Below, in pieces: positions 1-8,544 of a stretch of DNA of 64,000 nucleotides. The notes below the pieces were generated by a model. That model was given only the letters and a program-made list of their open reading frames with translations. It was not told the DNA's origin and ran no database searches. The stretch is from positions 3,224,001-3,288,000 of the forward strand of contig OZ244895.1 in the NCBI GenBank assembly GCA_965221555.1. Direction: 5' to 3'. The position numbers were made by a program, and so were the translations under genes. Numbering within the stretch: the stretch's first letter is position 1; each line of letters starts with the position of its first letter. This DNA comes from JAJEAD01 sp965221555. Its GTDB lineage: Bacteria; Pseudomonadota; Gammaproteobacteria; HK1.

Positions 1-206
1 GCGAGGAATTGACCCGGATTCTGGCCCTGGTCGACGAGATGAACGCGGTAGACACCGAGGATCTCGCGCCGATGGCGCATCCGGTGGAAACGGGGCAGCG
101 TCTGCGTTGCGACGAGGTTCGCGAGCCCGACCAGCGGGAGCTCCTGCAGCGCGGGGCTCCGCAGGTCGAGGACGGTCTGTACCTGGTGCCGAGGGTTATC
201 GACTAG
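1..206 (+). CDS. gatC: Asp/Glu-tRNA amidotransferase subunit C, C-terminal part
   Basis: The frame is open from the window edge (first full codon at position 3) to a stop at 204-206, so the gene starts outside the window; 67 residues are visible. They match the end of GatC: the segment ILALVDEMNAVDTEDLAPMAHP is the family core, and the tail ends in VPRVID. GatC is the small subunit that wraps around GatA and holds the GatCAB complex together during transamidation of misacylated Glu-tRNA(Gln) or Asp-tRNA(Asn). gatA follows 12 bp downstream on the same strand, as expected for a gatCAB operon. Seen: frame, motifs and neighbour. Known: the family role. Confidence 0.85.
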   Translation, partial: EELTRILALVDEMNAVDTEDLAPMAHPVETGQRLRCDEVREPDQRELLQRGAPQVEDGLYLVPRVID

Positions 207-218
207 CGCCGCCGGCGC

Positions 219-1688
219 ATGGCGTCCGCGAACATGCACCATCTCTCCGTTCGCGAGCTCGCAGCGGCATTGCGCGCGCGCCGCATGTCGAGCGAGGAGC
301 TCGCCCGCGCTTGCCTCGATCGCCTGCGCGGTACCGGGAGCGAGCTCAATTGCATGATCTCGCTCACCGAAGAGCAGGCACTCGTGGAGGCGCGCGCGGC
401 GGACCGCCGGCTCGCGGCGGGAGAGGGGGCGGTGCTGACCGGCATCCCCATCGTGCACAAGGATCTCTTCTGCACGCGAGGCGTGCGGACATCGTGCGGG
501 TCGAGAATGCTCGACAACTTCATTTCGCCCTACGATGCGACGGTGGTCGAGCGGGCTCGGGGCGAGGGCATGGTGATGCTCGGCAAGACGAACATGGACG
601 AGTTCGCGATGGGCTCGTCGAACGAGAACAGCTACTACGGTCCGGTGCGCAATCCCTGGGACCGCGAGAGAGTTCCCGGAGGCTCTTCGGGCGGCTCCGC
701 CGCCGCGGTCGCCGCGCGCCTCGTACCGGTCGCCACCGGCACCGACACCGGGGGCTCGGTGCGCCAGCCCGCCGCCCTGTGCGGCGTAACTGGAGTGAAG
801 CCGACTTACGGGAGAGTCTCCCGATACGGAATGGTCGCCTACGCATCGAGTCTCGATCAGGCCGGAGTGCTCGCCCGCAGCGCCGAGGATGCCGCCTTCC
901 TGCTCGCGGCCATTGCGGGCTTCGACGAGCGTGACTCGACCAGTGTCGAGCGTCCGTTCGAAGACTACCCGCGGATGCTCGAGCGAAGCGAGGGAGCCCT
1001 GAAGCTAGGAGTGGCGAGGGAGTTTTTCAGCGCCGGTGTCGACCCCGCGGTCGGGGATGCGATCGAGGAGGCGCTGCGCGAGTTCGAGCGACTCGGGGCC
1101 AGGCGGCGCGAGCTCTCCATCCCCAGCCTCGCGCTCGCGATTCCAGCCTACTACATCGTCGCCCCCGCCGAGTGCTCGTCGAATCTGGCCCGCTATGACG
1201 GGGTGCGCTACGGGCATCGTTCACCGGCCGCAAGCGATATCGAGACTCTGTACAAAAGGTCCCGCAGCGAGGGCTTCGGCGCCGAGGTCAAGCGGCGCAT
1301 CCTCGTTGGCACGTATGCGCTCTCGGCCGGCTACTACGACGCCTACTACCTCAAGGCCCAGAAGATCCGGCGCCTCATCAGCCGGCAACTGCAGGAGGCA
1401 TTCTCCGAGGTGGATGTGATCGTGGGTCCGACCTCGCCGGTCACCGCGTTCAGGATAGGCGAACACGTGGAAGACCCCGTGACCATGTACCGCTGTGACG
1501 TGAACACCACCGCGGTAAACCTCGCCGGACTGCCCGCGGTCTCGATACCGGCGGGATTCGCCCATGGGATGCCGGTGGGTCTGCAGCTCATCGGCGACCA
1601 CTTCACGGAAGGGAAGCTGCTGCAGGCCGCCCACCGCTTTCAGGTCGCCACCGACTGGCACCATCGAGTCCCCGCCGATTGCGCATAG
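219..1688 (+). CDS. gatA: Asp-tRNA(Asn)/Glu-tRNA(Gln) amidotransferase subunit A
   Basis: Glutamine-hydrolysing amidase subunit of GatCAB; it releases ammonia that passes to GatB. The 489-residue product has the amidase-signature triad: Lys81 in IPIVHKDLF, Ser156 in the glycine-serine stretch PGGSSGGS, and Ser180 in GTDTGGSVRQPAALCG, with the spacing 75 and 24 known from studied GatA proteins. Length is normal for the family. The start is uncertain: ATG 219 gives MASANMHHL, while an in-frame ATG at 234 (MHHLSVRELAAAL) aligns better with typical GatA N-termini; neither has a clear Shine-Dalgarno site. If 234 is right, subtract five from the residue numbers. The gene lies between gatC (12 bp upstream) and gatB, with a 308-bp gap before gatB. 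Confidence 0.96.
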   Translation: MASANMHHLSVRELAAALRARRMSSEELARACLDRLRGTGSELNCMISLTEEQALVEARAADRRLAAGEGAVLTGIPIVHKDLFCTRGVRTSCGSRMLDNFISPYDATVVERARGEGMVMLGKTNMDEFAMGSSNENSYYGPVRNPWDRERVPGGSSGGSAAAVAARLVPVATGTDTGGSVRQPAALCGVTGVKPTYGRVSRYGMVAYASSLDQAGVLARSAEDAAFLLAAIAGFDERDSTSVERPFEDYPRMLERSEGALKLGVAREFFSAGVDPAVGDAIEEALREFERLGARRRELSIPSLALAIPAYYIVAPAECSSNLARYDGVRYGHRSPAASDIETLYKRSRSEGFGAEVKRRILVGTYALSAGYYDAYYLKAQKIRRLISRQLQEAFSEVDVIVGPTSPVTAFRIGEHVEDPVTMYRCDVNTTAVNLAGLPAVSIPAGFAHGMPVGLQLIGDHFTEGKLLQAAHRFQVATDWHHRVPADCA

Positions 1689-1996
1689 CCGCCTCTGCGT
1701 GAAGCTGCACCCGAGATGAGCAAGCGTCTTCGTGAACCCTGGACTCCCGTCATCATGGAAGATCCGCCATCACATCCCTCTGCCCTGGTTCCCTCTCACA
1801 TGGAAACGACGCGAGCGCACGGCCTCGACCCGCGTACGCCTTCGATGGCCCTTGCGCGGGGGCGGGCGGGGATCGCCTGCCCATGGCGGGCGTGGCCGGG
1901 AGTGACGAGGAGGGGATTTCTCCGGGTGGCCCGTCGATCCCGCGCGAGCGGGAACGACACAGCCGGTTGGCGGGCTGGCCAGGTCGGAGGCCGGGG
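1689..1996. other. gatA-gatB spacer, no gene recognised
   Basis: This 308-bp gap inside the gatCAB operon is unusually long, as these genes are normally nearly adjacent. Open frames cross it on both strands, but they are arginine- and proline-rich and resemble no family I recognise. A small GC hairpin, CCCGC-GCGA-GCGGG, lies at 1939-1952, similar to the short palindromes seen in dispersed intergenic repeats. The gatB ribosome-binding site (GGAGG, 1986-1990) ends the gap. I see no promoter or tRNA. Confidence 0.4.
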
Positions 1997-3439
1997 GTGA
2001 GCGAGAGGCGCTGGGAGGCGGTGATCGGGCTCGAGCTGCATGCTCAGCTCGCCACCCGGAGCAAGATCTTCTCCGGGGCCTCCACCGAGTACGGAGCGGC
2101 CCCCAACACCCAGGCCTGCGCGATCGACCTCGGATTGCCGGGGGTGCTTCCGGTCCTCAATCGAGACGCGCTCGCGATGGCGGTCAAATTCGGCCTCGCG
2201 GTGGGCGCAACCATCGCCCGGCGCTCGGTCTTCGCGCGCAAGAACTACTTCTACCCCGACCTGCCGAAGGGCTACCAGATAAGCCAGTACGAGCTGCCGA
2301 TCGTGGGGGGAGGATGCGTGGACATCGAGGTCGAGGGTGGTCCACGCCGCATCGGCATCACACGCGCCCACCTCGAGGAAGACGCCGGCAAGTCCGTGCA
2401 CGACGCGGTGCCGGGCCGAAGCGGCATCGACCTCAATCGGGCCGGCGTCCCGCTGCTGGAGATCGTGTCCGAACCGGACCTGCGCAGCGCGGCCGAGGCG
2501 AGCGCCTACATGCACGAGGTGCACACCATCGTGCGCTACCTCGGGATCTGCGACGGGAATCTTCAGGAGGGATCCTTCCGCTGCGACGCCAACGTATCGG
2601 TGCGCCCGATAGGGCAGCGAACGCTCGGCACCCGGGTCGAGCTCAAGAACCTGAATTCCTTTCGATTCGTCGAGAAGGCGATTCGGCACGAAATCGAGCG
2701 ACAGAGTGATGTGCTCGCGGCGGGGGGCGCCGTGGTGCAGCAGACGCGCCTCTACGACCCGGGTCGCGACGAGACCAGGCCGCTGCGAGAGAAAGAAGAA
2801 GCGAACGACTACCGCTATTTCCCGGACCCGGATCTGCTCCCGGTGGTGATTGACGACGCGTTCATCGAATCCGTGCGGGCCACCCTGCCCGAGCTGCCCG
2901 CCGCCCGCCGCCTCCGCTTCGCAAGCGAGCACGGCTTGAGCGCGCACGAGGCCCACCTGCTCACCTCGGACCGGATGCTCGCCGACTACTTCGAGACCGC
3001 CCACGGCGCCGGCGAGGTCGATGCCCGCCTGGCCGCCCGCTGGGTGACGGGAGAGCTCTCCGCCCTCCTGAACCGCGAGGGAGTGGACATCGCCCGATGC
3101 CCGGTGAGCCCGACCGCCTTGAAGGGCCTGCTCCTTCGCCTCGAAGATGGCACGCTTTCGGGTCCGATCGCGAAAGAAGTACTCAAGGCGATGTGGGACG
3201 GCGAAGGCGCCGCCGAGGGCATCATCGAGAGTCGCGGTCTGCGGCAGGTGAGCGACGAGGACGCGATCGCAAAGCTCGTCGACTCGGTCATCTCGGCCCA
3301 CCCCGAACAGGTGGGGCAGTTCAGAGCGGGACGCGAGAAGGTGCTCGGATTCCTCGTCGGTCAGGCGATGAAGGCTTCCGGAGGCAAAGCCAACCCCCGC
3401 AAGGTGAGCGAACTCATCCGCTCGAGACTCGCGGACTGA
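1997..3439 (+). CDS. gatB: Asp/Glu-tRNA amidotransferase subunit B
   Basis: Subunit of GatCAB that binds the misacylated tRNA, activates the side-chain carboxylate with ATP and accepts ammonia from GatA. The GTG at 1997 was chosen because GGAGG sits six bases upstream (1986-1990) and the product then starts VSERRWEAVIGLELHAQ, the usual GatB beginning; the frame stays open further upstream to an ATG at 1883, but that leader does not look like GatB. The 480-residue product carries YFYPDLPKGYQISQYE and SFRCDANVSVRP, both family hallmarks, and a C-terminal tail domain of the YqeY type ending KVSELIRSRLAD. It is convergent with rplQ, whose stop is 24 bp away. Confidence 0.96.
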   Translation: MSERRWEAVIGLELHAQLATRSKIFSGASTEYGAAPNTQACAIDLGLPGVLPVLNRDALAMAVKFGLAVGATIARRSVFARKNYFYPDLPKGYQISQYELPIVGGGCVDIEVEGGPRRIGITRAHLEEDAGKSVHDAVPGRSGIDLNRAGVPLLEIVSEPDLRSAAEASAYMHEVHTIVRYLGICDGNLQEGSFRCDANVSVRPIGQRTLGTRVELKNLNSFRFVEKAIRHEIERQSDVLAAGGAVVQQTRLYDPGRDETRPLREKEEANDYRYFPDPDLLPVVIDDAFIESVRATLPELPAARRLRFASEHGLSAHEAHLLTSDRMLADYFETAHGAGEVDARLAARWVTGELSALLNREGVDIARCPVSPTALKGLLLRLEDGTLSGPIAKEVLKAMWDGEGAAEGIIESRGLRQVSDEDAIAKLVDSVISAHPEQVGQFRAGREKVLGFLVGQAMKASGGKANPRKVSELIRSRLAD

Positions 3440-3444
3440 GGAAG

Positions 3445-3458
3445 GCGCCGCAAGGCGC
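3445..3458. terminator. Possible shared hairpin between convergent gatB and rplQ
   Basis: A five-base-pair stem GCGCC / GGCGC closes on a GCAA tetraloop in the 23-bp gap between the two convergent stop codons. GNRA tetraloops stabilise such stems. There is no T-tract on either side, so intrinsic termination is not shown; the position is the main argument. Confidence 0.3.
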
Positions 3459-3462
3459 GCGG

Positions 3463-3840
3463 TTAACTCTCCTCGTCGCCTTGTGGCCGGTCGACCAGCT
3501 CCACGAAGGCCATCGGGGCACGGTCTCCGTTGCGGAACCCGCACTTCAGAATCCGCGTGTAGCCGCCCGGGCGGGCCCGAAAGCGGGGTCCGAGATCGTT
3601 GAAGAGCTTGCTCACGGTCTTGCGATCCCGCACGCGCGCAAAGGCGAGGCGCCGATTGGCGACGCTGTCATGCTTGGCCAGGGTAATAAGGGGCTCCACC
3701 ACCCGCCTCAGCTCCTTGGCCTTGGGCACGGTGGTCTTCAGTGCCTCGTGGAGTACCAGAGAAGCCGACAGGTTCCGGAACATCGCCCGCTGGTGGCTGC
3801 TGGTTCGGCCGAGCTTTCGCCCGCTCTTTCGGTGTCGCAT
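3463..3840 (-). CDS. rplQ: 50S ribosomal protein L17
   Basis: L17 binds 23S rRNA near the polypeptide exit side of the large subunit. The 125-residue product begins MRHRKSGRKLGR, the near-invariant L17 N-terminus, and the core contains RNLSASLVLHEALKTTVPKA. Length matches the family (E. coli 127). It is the last gene of the alpha operon, 40 bp after rpoA, and converges on gatB. In many relatives other genes follow rplQ, so the convergent gatCAB operon here marks a local rearrangement. Confidence 0.97.
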   Translation of the reverse strand: MRHRKSGRKLGRTSSHQRAMFRNLSASLVLHEALKTTVPKAKELRRVVEPLITLAKHDSVANRRLAFARVRDRKTVSKLFNDLGPRFRARPGGYTRILKCGFRNGDRAPMAFVELVDRPQGDEES

Positions 3841-3880
3841 TGTCTCGTGATTCCCGTCTTCTCAAAGAAACGTGAACGCG

Positions 3881-4879
3881 TCACATCTCCTTGTCCATGC
3901 TCCTCAGGCCCCGGGGGGGCCAATGCTCGAGCCGCATTCCCAGAGAGAGTCCGCGCGACGAGAGCACTTCCTTAATCTCGGTAAGCGACTTCTTGCCCAG
4001 ATTCGGGGTCTTCAGGAGCTCCACCTCGCTGCGCTGGATGAGGTCGCCGACATAGTAGATGCTCTCCGCCTTGAGGCAGTTGGCGGAACGCACCGTGAGC
4101 TCCAGGTCGTCGACCGGGCGCAGCAGGATCGGATCGATTTCCGCGCCGCTGCGTCGCATCGTATCGTCGCTCCGGCTGCTCAGACTCACGAAAACGGAGA
4201 GCTGATCCTGCAGCAGCCCCGCGGCGTGCCGGATTGCGTCTTCCGGATCCAGGGTGCCGTTGGTCTCGATCTCCACCACCAGCTTGTCGAGGTCCGTCTG
4301 CTGCTCCACGCGTGCGCTGTCGACGACGTAGGCAACACGCCGGACCGGACTGAAGGAAGCATCGAGGAGCAGGCGGCCGATCGGCAGATCGCCCTCCTCC
4401 GCCGCCACGCGCGCCGACGCCGGCTGATATCCGCGCCCGGATTCCACCTTCATGGACATGGACAGCGCGCCTTCCTTGGTCAGGTTCGCGATGACGTGAT
4501 CGTGGTTCAGCACCTCCACGTCATGGTCGACGACGATGTCGCTCGCGAGCACCGGACCCGGCCCCTTCTTGTTCAGCGTCAGGGTCGACTCCTCACGCGC
4601 ATGCATGCGAATGGCCAGACCCTTGAGGTTGAGAAGGATGTCGGTCACGTCCTCCTGCACGCCTTCAACCGTGGTGTACTCGTGGAGCACCCCTTCGATC
4701 GCGACCTCAGTCACCGCACAACCCGGCATCGAGGAAAGCAGCACCCGTCTGAGCGCGTTGCCGAGAGTGTGTCCGAATCCGCGGTCGAGCGGCTCCAGGG
4801 TTATCTTTGCCGTGTTGACGCCCATCGGACGAACGTCCACAAGGCGTGGCTTCAAAAGCTGAGTTGCCGCACTCTGCAT
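3881..4879 (-). CDS. rpoA: RNA polymerase subunit alpha
   Basis: The alpha dimer scaffolds assembly of beta and beta-prime and, through its C-terminal domain, contacts UP elements and activators. The 332-residue product has the N-terminal assembly domain (about 1-235, with GFGHTLGNALRRVLLSSMPG) and a complete C-terminal domain with the helix-hairpin-helix stretch TPNLGKKSLTEIKEVLSSRG near residue 300. Length is close to E. coli (329). It lies between rpsD and rplQ in the usual alpha-operon order rpsM-rpsK-rpsD-rpoA-rplQ. The C-terminus ends in a short charged tail, RSMDKEM. Confidence 0.98.
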   Translation of the reverse strand: MQSAATQLLKPRLVDVRPMGVNTAKITLEPLDRGFGHTLGNALRRVLLSSMPGCAVTEVAIEGVLHEYTTVEGVQEDVTDILLNLKGLAIRMHAREESTLTLNKKGPGPVLASDIVVDHDVEVLNHDHVIANLTKEGALSMSMKVESGRGYQPASARVAAEEGDLPIGRLLLDASFSPVRRVAYVVDSARVEQQTDLDKLVVEIETNGTLDPEDAIRHAAGLLQDQLSVFVSLSSRSDDTMRRSGAEIDPILLRPVDDLELTVRSANCLKAESIYYVGDLIQRSEVELLKTPNLGKKSLTEIKEVLSSRGLSLGMRLEHWPPRGLRSMDKEM

Positions 4880-4945
4880 TCCAATCTCCTGCCTGCCGCC
4901 CGATGAACGACGCTAAGGACTTGTAAGTTTGATCTCGACGTCACT

Positions 4946-5569
4946 CTACTTCGAGTAGAGCTCCACCACGAGCTGCTCGCTGATGTCGGGGGGAAGTTCC
5001 TGGCGTTCCGGAACCGCCTTGAAGGCGCCCACCATCTTCGACACATCCACTTCGACCCAGTCGGGGAACCCGTACTGCTCGGCAACGTTGAGCGCGTCCT
5101 GAATCCTAGCCTGACGGCGAGCGGGCTCTCGGACGCTGACCACGTCTCCCGCACTCACCTGGTAGGAAGGGAAGTTCACGGTACGTTCGTTCACCAGGAT
5201 CGCACGATGGCTCACGAGCTGGCGGGCTTCGGCCCGAGTGGAGGCGAAGCCCATGCGGTACACGACGTTATCGAGCCGACACTCGAGCAGCTTCAACAGA
5301 TTCTCGCCGGTGGCCCCTCGCCTTCGAGCCGCCGTCCGATAGTAGTTGCGGAACTGACGCTCCAGCACCCCATAAATGCGACGGAGCTTCTGCTTCTCAC
5401 GCAGCTGAATCGCATAGTCGGACGAGCGCCGCTGGCGCCTGGTACCGTGCTGGCCCGGCAAGCTGTCTATCTTGCACTTGGAATCCAGAGGCCGCGCCCG
5501 GCTCTTGAGCAGGAGGTCGGTCCCCTCGCGCCGGCTGAGCCGGCAGGTCGGTCCGATGTATCTGGCCAT
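4946..5569 (-). CDS. rpsD: 30S ribosomal protein S4
   Basis: S4 starts assembly of the 16S rRNA 5' domain. The 207-residue protein starts MARYIGPTCRLSRREGTDLL and has the S4 RNA-binding domain around residues 95-160 (LECRLDNVVYRMGFASTRAE, then QLVSHRAILVN). Length matches E. coli (206). In E. coli S4 also represses translation of the alpha operon by binding the rpsM leader; whether that holds here is not visible. It is separated from rpsK by only three bases, so the two are probably translated together. Confidence 0.98.
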   Translation of the reverse strand: MARYIGPTCRLSRREGTDLLLKSRARPLDSKCKIDSLPGQHGTRRQRRSSDYAIQLREKQKLRRIYGVLERQFRNYYRTAARRRGATGENLLKLLECRLDNVVYRMGFASTRAEARQLVSHRAILVNERTVNFPSYQVSAGDVVSVREPARRQARIQDALNVAEQYGFPDWVEVDVSKMVGAFKAVPERQELPPDISEQLVVELYSK

Positions 5570-5572
5570 GTT

Positions 5573-5962
5573 CTAAACGCGCCTCTTCTTGGGGGGGCGG
5601 CACCCGTTGTGGGGGATGGGGGTCACGTCGGTGATGCTGGTTATCTTGAAGCCGGCATTGTTGAGCGCCCTGACCGCGCTCTCCCGTCCCGGACCCGGGC
5701 CCTTTACTCGCAGCTCCAGGGTTTTCATGCCCATCTCGGCCACCGTCTGTCCCACCTTCGCCGCCGCGACCTGTGCCGCGAACGGAGTGCTCTTCCGAGA
5801 CCCCTTGAACCCGCTCGCCCCGGCTGTCGCCCAGGCGAGAGCGTTTCCCTGCCGGTCGGTGATCGTGATGACGGTGTTGTTGAAGGAGGCGTGCACGTGC
5901 GCCACCCCGTCGCTCACGTTGCGCCGTATCTTCTTCTTGGTGCGAACCTTCGCTCTCGCCAT
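5573..5962 (-). CDS. rpsK: 30S ribosomal protein S11
   Basis: S11 sits on the platform of the small subunit near the mRNA exit and the E site. The 129-residue product contains the family core HVHASFNNTVITITDRQGN and ends VTPIPHNGCRPPKKRRV, the conserved S11 C-terminus. The basic N-terminal tail is short (MARAKVRTKKKIRRNV). It sits between rpsM (30 bp upstream) and rpsD (3 bp downstream) in standard order. Confidence 0.98.
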   Translation of the reverse strand: MARAKVRTKKKIRRNVSDGVAHVHASFNNTVITITDRQGNALAWATAGASGFKGSRKSTPFAAQVAAAKVGQTVAEMGMKTLELRVKGPGPGRESAVRALNNAGFKITSITDVTPIPHNGCRPPKKRRV

Positions 5963-5992
5963 GAAACTCCCCGCCCCTGTTGCCCTGCGGTG

Positions 5993-6349
5993 CTACTTGC
6001 GAATCGGTCTTCTGGGACCCTTTCGGGTGCGGCCGTTCGTGTGGGTGCGCTGCCCCCGGACCGGGAGGCCGCGCCGATGCCGAATGCCTCGATAGCATCC
6101 GAGATCCATGAGTCTCTTGATGCTCATGGAAACCGCGCGTCGGAGATCGCCCTCGATGGTATAGCGGCTCACGTGCACGCGCAGCGCTTCGAGCTGCTCC
6201 TCGCTCAGATTGACGACCCGGATATCGGTGGGCACTCCGGCCGCCTCACAGATATCGAGGGCACGCCGCCTGCCGATACCGTATATCGAAGTGAGTGCGA
6301 TCCAGGCGTGCTTGCGGTCCGGAACATTGATGCCGGCGATGCGGGCCAT
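5993..6349 (-). CDS. rpsM: 30S ribosomal protein S13
   Basis: S13 is a head protein of the small subunit that bridges to the large subunit and contacts P-site tRNA through its basic tail. The 118-residue sequence begins MARIAGINVPDRKHAWIALT, keeps the helix-turn region YGIGRRRALDICEAAG and ends in the conserved basic tail RGQRTHTNGRTRKGPRRP. Length equals E. coli S13. It opens the alpha operon; 46 bases separate it from rpmJ upstream. Confidence 0.98.
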   Translation of the reverse strand: MARIAGINVPDRKHAWIALTSIYGIGRRRALDICEAAGVPTDIRVVNLSEEQLEALRVHVSRYTIEGDLRRAVSMSIKRLMDLGCYRGIRHRRGLPVRGQRTHTNGRTRKGPRRPIRK

Positions 6350-6396
6350 GGTCTCTTACCTCCCCTGGGCGCTACGTCGAGGAGTCGAAGCGCCCC

Positions 6397-6510
6397 TCAT
6401 CCCTGCCTCTGTTTGTGACGGCCGTCGCGGCAAATCACCCGGGTGACGCCGCGACGCTTGACGATCCTGCAATTTCGACACAGTCGCTTAACGGATGCTC
6501 TGACTCTCAT
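6397..6510 (-). CDS. rpmJ: 50S ribosomal protein L36
   Basis: This 37-residue gene is short and easily missed. Reading the minus strand from ATG at 6510 gives MRVRASVKRLCRNCRIVKRR, then GVTRVICRDGRHKQRQG and a TGA at 6397-6399. Cys11, Cys14, Cys27 and His32 form the zinc ribbon of the metal-binding L36 type. It lies between secY and rpsM, its usual place at the spc/alpha boundary. L36 binds 23S rRNA in the large subunit. Sequence, size and position all agree. Confidence 0.96.
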   Translation of the reverse strand: MRVRASVKRLCRNCRIVKRRGVTRVICRDGRHKQRQG

Positions 6511-6525
6511 GCTCTCTCTCCCCGC

Positions 6526-7884
6526 CTAGCGTGGCACGCCGGCCCGTCCATAGCCCTTCAGGTTCGCCTTCTTCAGCAACCCTTCGTATTGATGGGACAT
6601 CATGTGCGCCTGAACCTGTCCCATGAAATCCATCGTGACCACCACGATGATCAGCAGCGACGTTCCGCCGAAGTAGAACGGCACATTCCACTTGAGGATC
6701 AGGAACTCGGGCAGCAGGCATACGCCGGTGATGTACAGGGCCCCGGCTATCGTCAGCCGGGTCATGACCCCGTCGATATAACGCGCGGTCTGGTCCCCGG
6801 GCCGGATCCCGGGAATGAAGGCGCCGGACTTCTTGAGGTTTTCCGCGGTGTCCCGCGAATCGAAGACGAGCGCGGTGTAGAAGAAACAGAAGAAAATGAT
6901 CGCGGCCGCGTAGAACATGACGTAGAGGGGCTGTCCCGGAGACAGGGTGGTCGAGAGGTCCCGGAGCCAGGTCATGCCCTCGGCGCTTCCGAACCATCCT
7001 CCCAGGGTCGCGGGGAAGAGAATGATGCTCGAAGCGAATATGGGGGGAATCACGCCCGCCATGTTGAGCTTGAGGGGGAGATGGCTGCTCTGGCCCGCGT
7101 ACATGCGCCGCCCCACCTGGCGTTTGGCGTAGTTGACGGTAATCCGGCGCTGTCCGCGTTCCACGAACACCACGAACGCGGTCACCGCAAGCGCGAGACC
7201 GAGGAGCAGGAACACCAGCACCACGTTCAACTCTCCGGTGCGCGCGAGCTCCAGGGTGCCGCCGATGGCGGAGGGCAGACCGGCCACGATTCCGGCGAAG
7301 ATGATGATCGAGATGCCGTTTCCGATCCCTCTCTCGCTCACCTGCTCTCCCAGCCACATGAGGAACACGGTGCCGGTCACCAGCGAAGTGACGGCGGTGA
7401 TGCGAAACCCCCAGCCCGGATCGAGCACCACCTGCAACCCGCCGCTGGCCTGTTGCCCCTCCAGGGCAATCGCCACGCCGAGCGCCTGGAAGGTGGCAAG
7501 GGCCACGGTGGCGTAGCGGGTGTACTTGGTGATCTTGCGGCGCCCCGCCTCACCCTCCTTGCGCATCTCCTTCAGCTTCGGCTCGACGTGGGTCAGGAGC
7601 TGCATGATGATGGCCGCGGAGATGTAGGGCATGATGCCGATGGCGAACAGCGAGAAACGTCCGAGCGCACCACCGGAAAACATGTTGAACATGTCGAGGA
7701 TGGTGCCCCGTTGCTGATCGAAGAGCAGTTGGAGAGCGACCGGATCGATACCCGGTACCGGAATGAAGGATCCGACCCGAAACACCACCAGGGCGCCCAG
7801 GACGAAGAGAAATCGCTGCCTGAGCTCCGAGGAGGTGCCGGCGACCGGCGAGGCGCTCCGAACTCGACTTCTACTGCGTGCCAT
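6526..7884 (-). CDS. secY: Preprotein translocase subunit SecY
   Basis: SecY forms the protein-conducting channel of the inner membrane with SecE and SecG. The 452-residue product has about ten strongly hydrophobic segments, starting with RFLFVLGALVVFRVGSFIPV and including IMPYISAAIIMQLL; the family signature in the region GIRPGDQTARYIDGVMTRLT is present. Length is slightly above E. coli (443). It is the last large gene of the spc operon, between rplO and rpmJ. The start at 7884 gives a 27-residue cytoplasmic Arg/Ser-rich N-terminus; nothing is missing. Confidence 0.98.
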   Translation of the reverse strand: MARSRSRVRSASPVAGTSSELRQRFLFVLGALVVFRVGSFIPVPGIDPVALQLLFDQQRGTILDMFNMFSGGALGRFSLFAIGIMPYISAAIIMQLLTHVEPKLKEMRKEGEAGRRKITKYTRYATVALATFQALGVAIALEGQQASGGLQVVLDPGWGFRITAVTSLVTGTVFLMWLGEQVSERGIGNGISIIIFAGIVAGLPSAIGGTLELARTGELNVVLVFLLLGLALAVTAFVVFVERGQRRITVNYAKRQVGRRMYAGQSSHLPLKLNMAGVIPPIFASSIILFPATLGGWFGSAEGMTWLRDLSTTLSPGQPLYVMFYAAAIIFFCFFYTALVFDSRDTAENLKKSGAFIPGIRPGDQTARYIDGVMTRLTIAGALYITGVCLLPEFLILKWNVPFYFGGTSLLIIVVVTMDFMGQVQAHMMSHQYEGLLKKANLKGYGRAGVPR

Positions 7885-7907
7885 GGCTCTCGCAACCGCG
7901 CTCGATG

Positions 7908-8339
7908 CTATTCCACGCGTCCACCCGCCGCCTCCACGGCGGCCCGGGCGCTGCGGGTCGGAATCACCTCGCGGAGGATAACCGCTCGGGTCAGCTCTCC
8001 GGCCGCGATGACCTTCACGCGTCGGGCCCGCCGGTTCACCAGGCCGGCCTCCTTGAGCACCGCCAGATCCACCACCTCCGACTCCAGGGCCGAGAGCTGA
8101 TCCAATCGGACCTCATCGGCGAAGCGGCCCCGCCGGGACGTGAAACCGAACTTGGGCAGGCGGCGATGCAGGGGCATCTGGCCGCCTTCGTAACCGGCGC
8201 CGGCGCCGCTCCCGGAACGGGATTTCTGGCCCTTGTGCCCCCGCCCGCAGGTTTTGCCCCGACCCGCGGCAATTCCGCGGCCCACGCGCCGGCGGGAACG
8301 CTTCGCGCCGGCGGCGGGATGCAAATCGTTGAGACGCAT
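7908..8339 (-). CDS. rplO: 50S ribosomal protein L15
   Basis: L15 is a late-assembly large-subunit protein with a long glycine- and arginine-rich N-terminal extension threading into 23S rRNA. The 143-residue product starts MRLNDLHPAAGAKRSRRRVG and continues through GRGKTCGRGHKGQKSRSG, then GFEGGQMPL-like sequence (here YEGGQMPLHRRLPKFGF). Length is typical (E. coli 144). It sits between rpmD (6 bp) and secY (23 bp) in spc-operon order. Confidence 0.97.
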   Translation of the reverse strand: MRLNDLHPAAGAKRSRRRVGRGIAAGRGKTCGRGHKGQKSRSGSGAGAGYEGGQMPLHRRLPKFGFTSRRGRFADEVRLDQLSALESEVVDLAVLKEAGLVNRRARRVKVIAAGELTRAVILREVIPTRSARAAVEAAGGRVE

Positions 8340-8345
8340 GGTCGC

Positions 8346-8543
8346 TCAGCCCTCCTCCACCCGGAGCAGATAAGACACTTTGTCGATCATTCCGCGCACG
8401 CAGGGGGTGTCTTCCACTTCCACCGTCTGGTGCATGCGCCGCAGTCCGAGCCCCCGGACGCACTCCCGGTGCCCTTTCGCGCGTCCATGCAGACTTCGTC
8501 GCAAGGTCACTCGCAATCTCGCCCGAGAATCCGTCGCCGTCAT
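8346..8543 (-). CDS. rpmD: 50S ribosomal protein L30
   Basis: L30 is a small protein of the large subunit. The start chosen is ATG 8543, giving 65 residues beginning MTATDSRARLRVTLRRSLHG and ending MIDKVSYLLRVEEG; the frame also opens ten codons upstream at 8573, but that start would run into rpsE and adds sequence foreign to L30. With the chosen start one base separates it from the rpsE stop. The sequence keeps the core GRAKGHRECVRGLGLRRMHQ. Length is a few residues above E. coli (59). Confidence 0.94.
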   Translation of the reverse strand: MTATDSRARLRVTLRRSLHGRAKGHRECVRGLGLRRMHQTVEVEDTPCVRGMIDKVSYLLRVEEG

Positions 8544-8544
8544 T

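Noticed and set aside
1716..2000. A 94-codon plus-strand frame between gatA and gatB
   Set aside because: It runs into the gatB start, is Arg/Pro-rich and matches no known family; it was taken as spacer.
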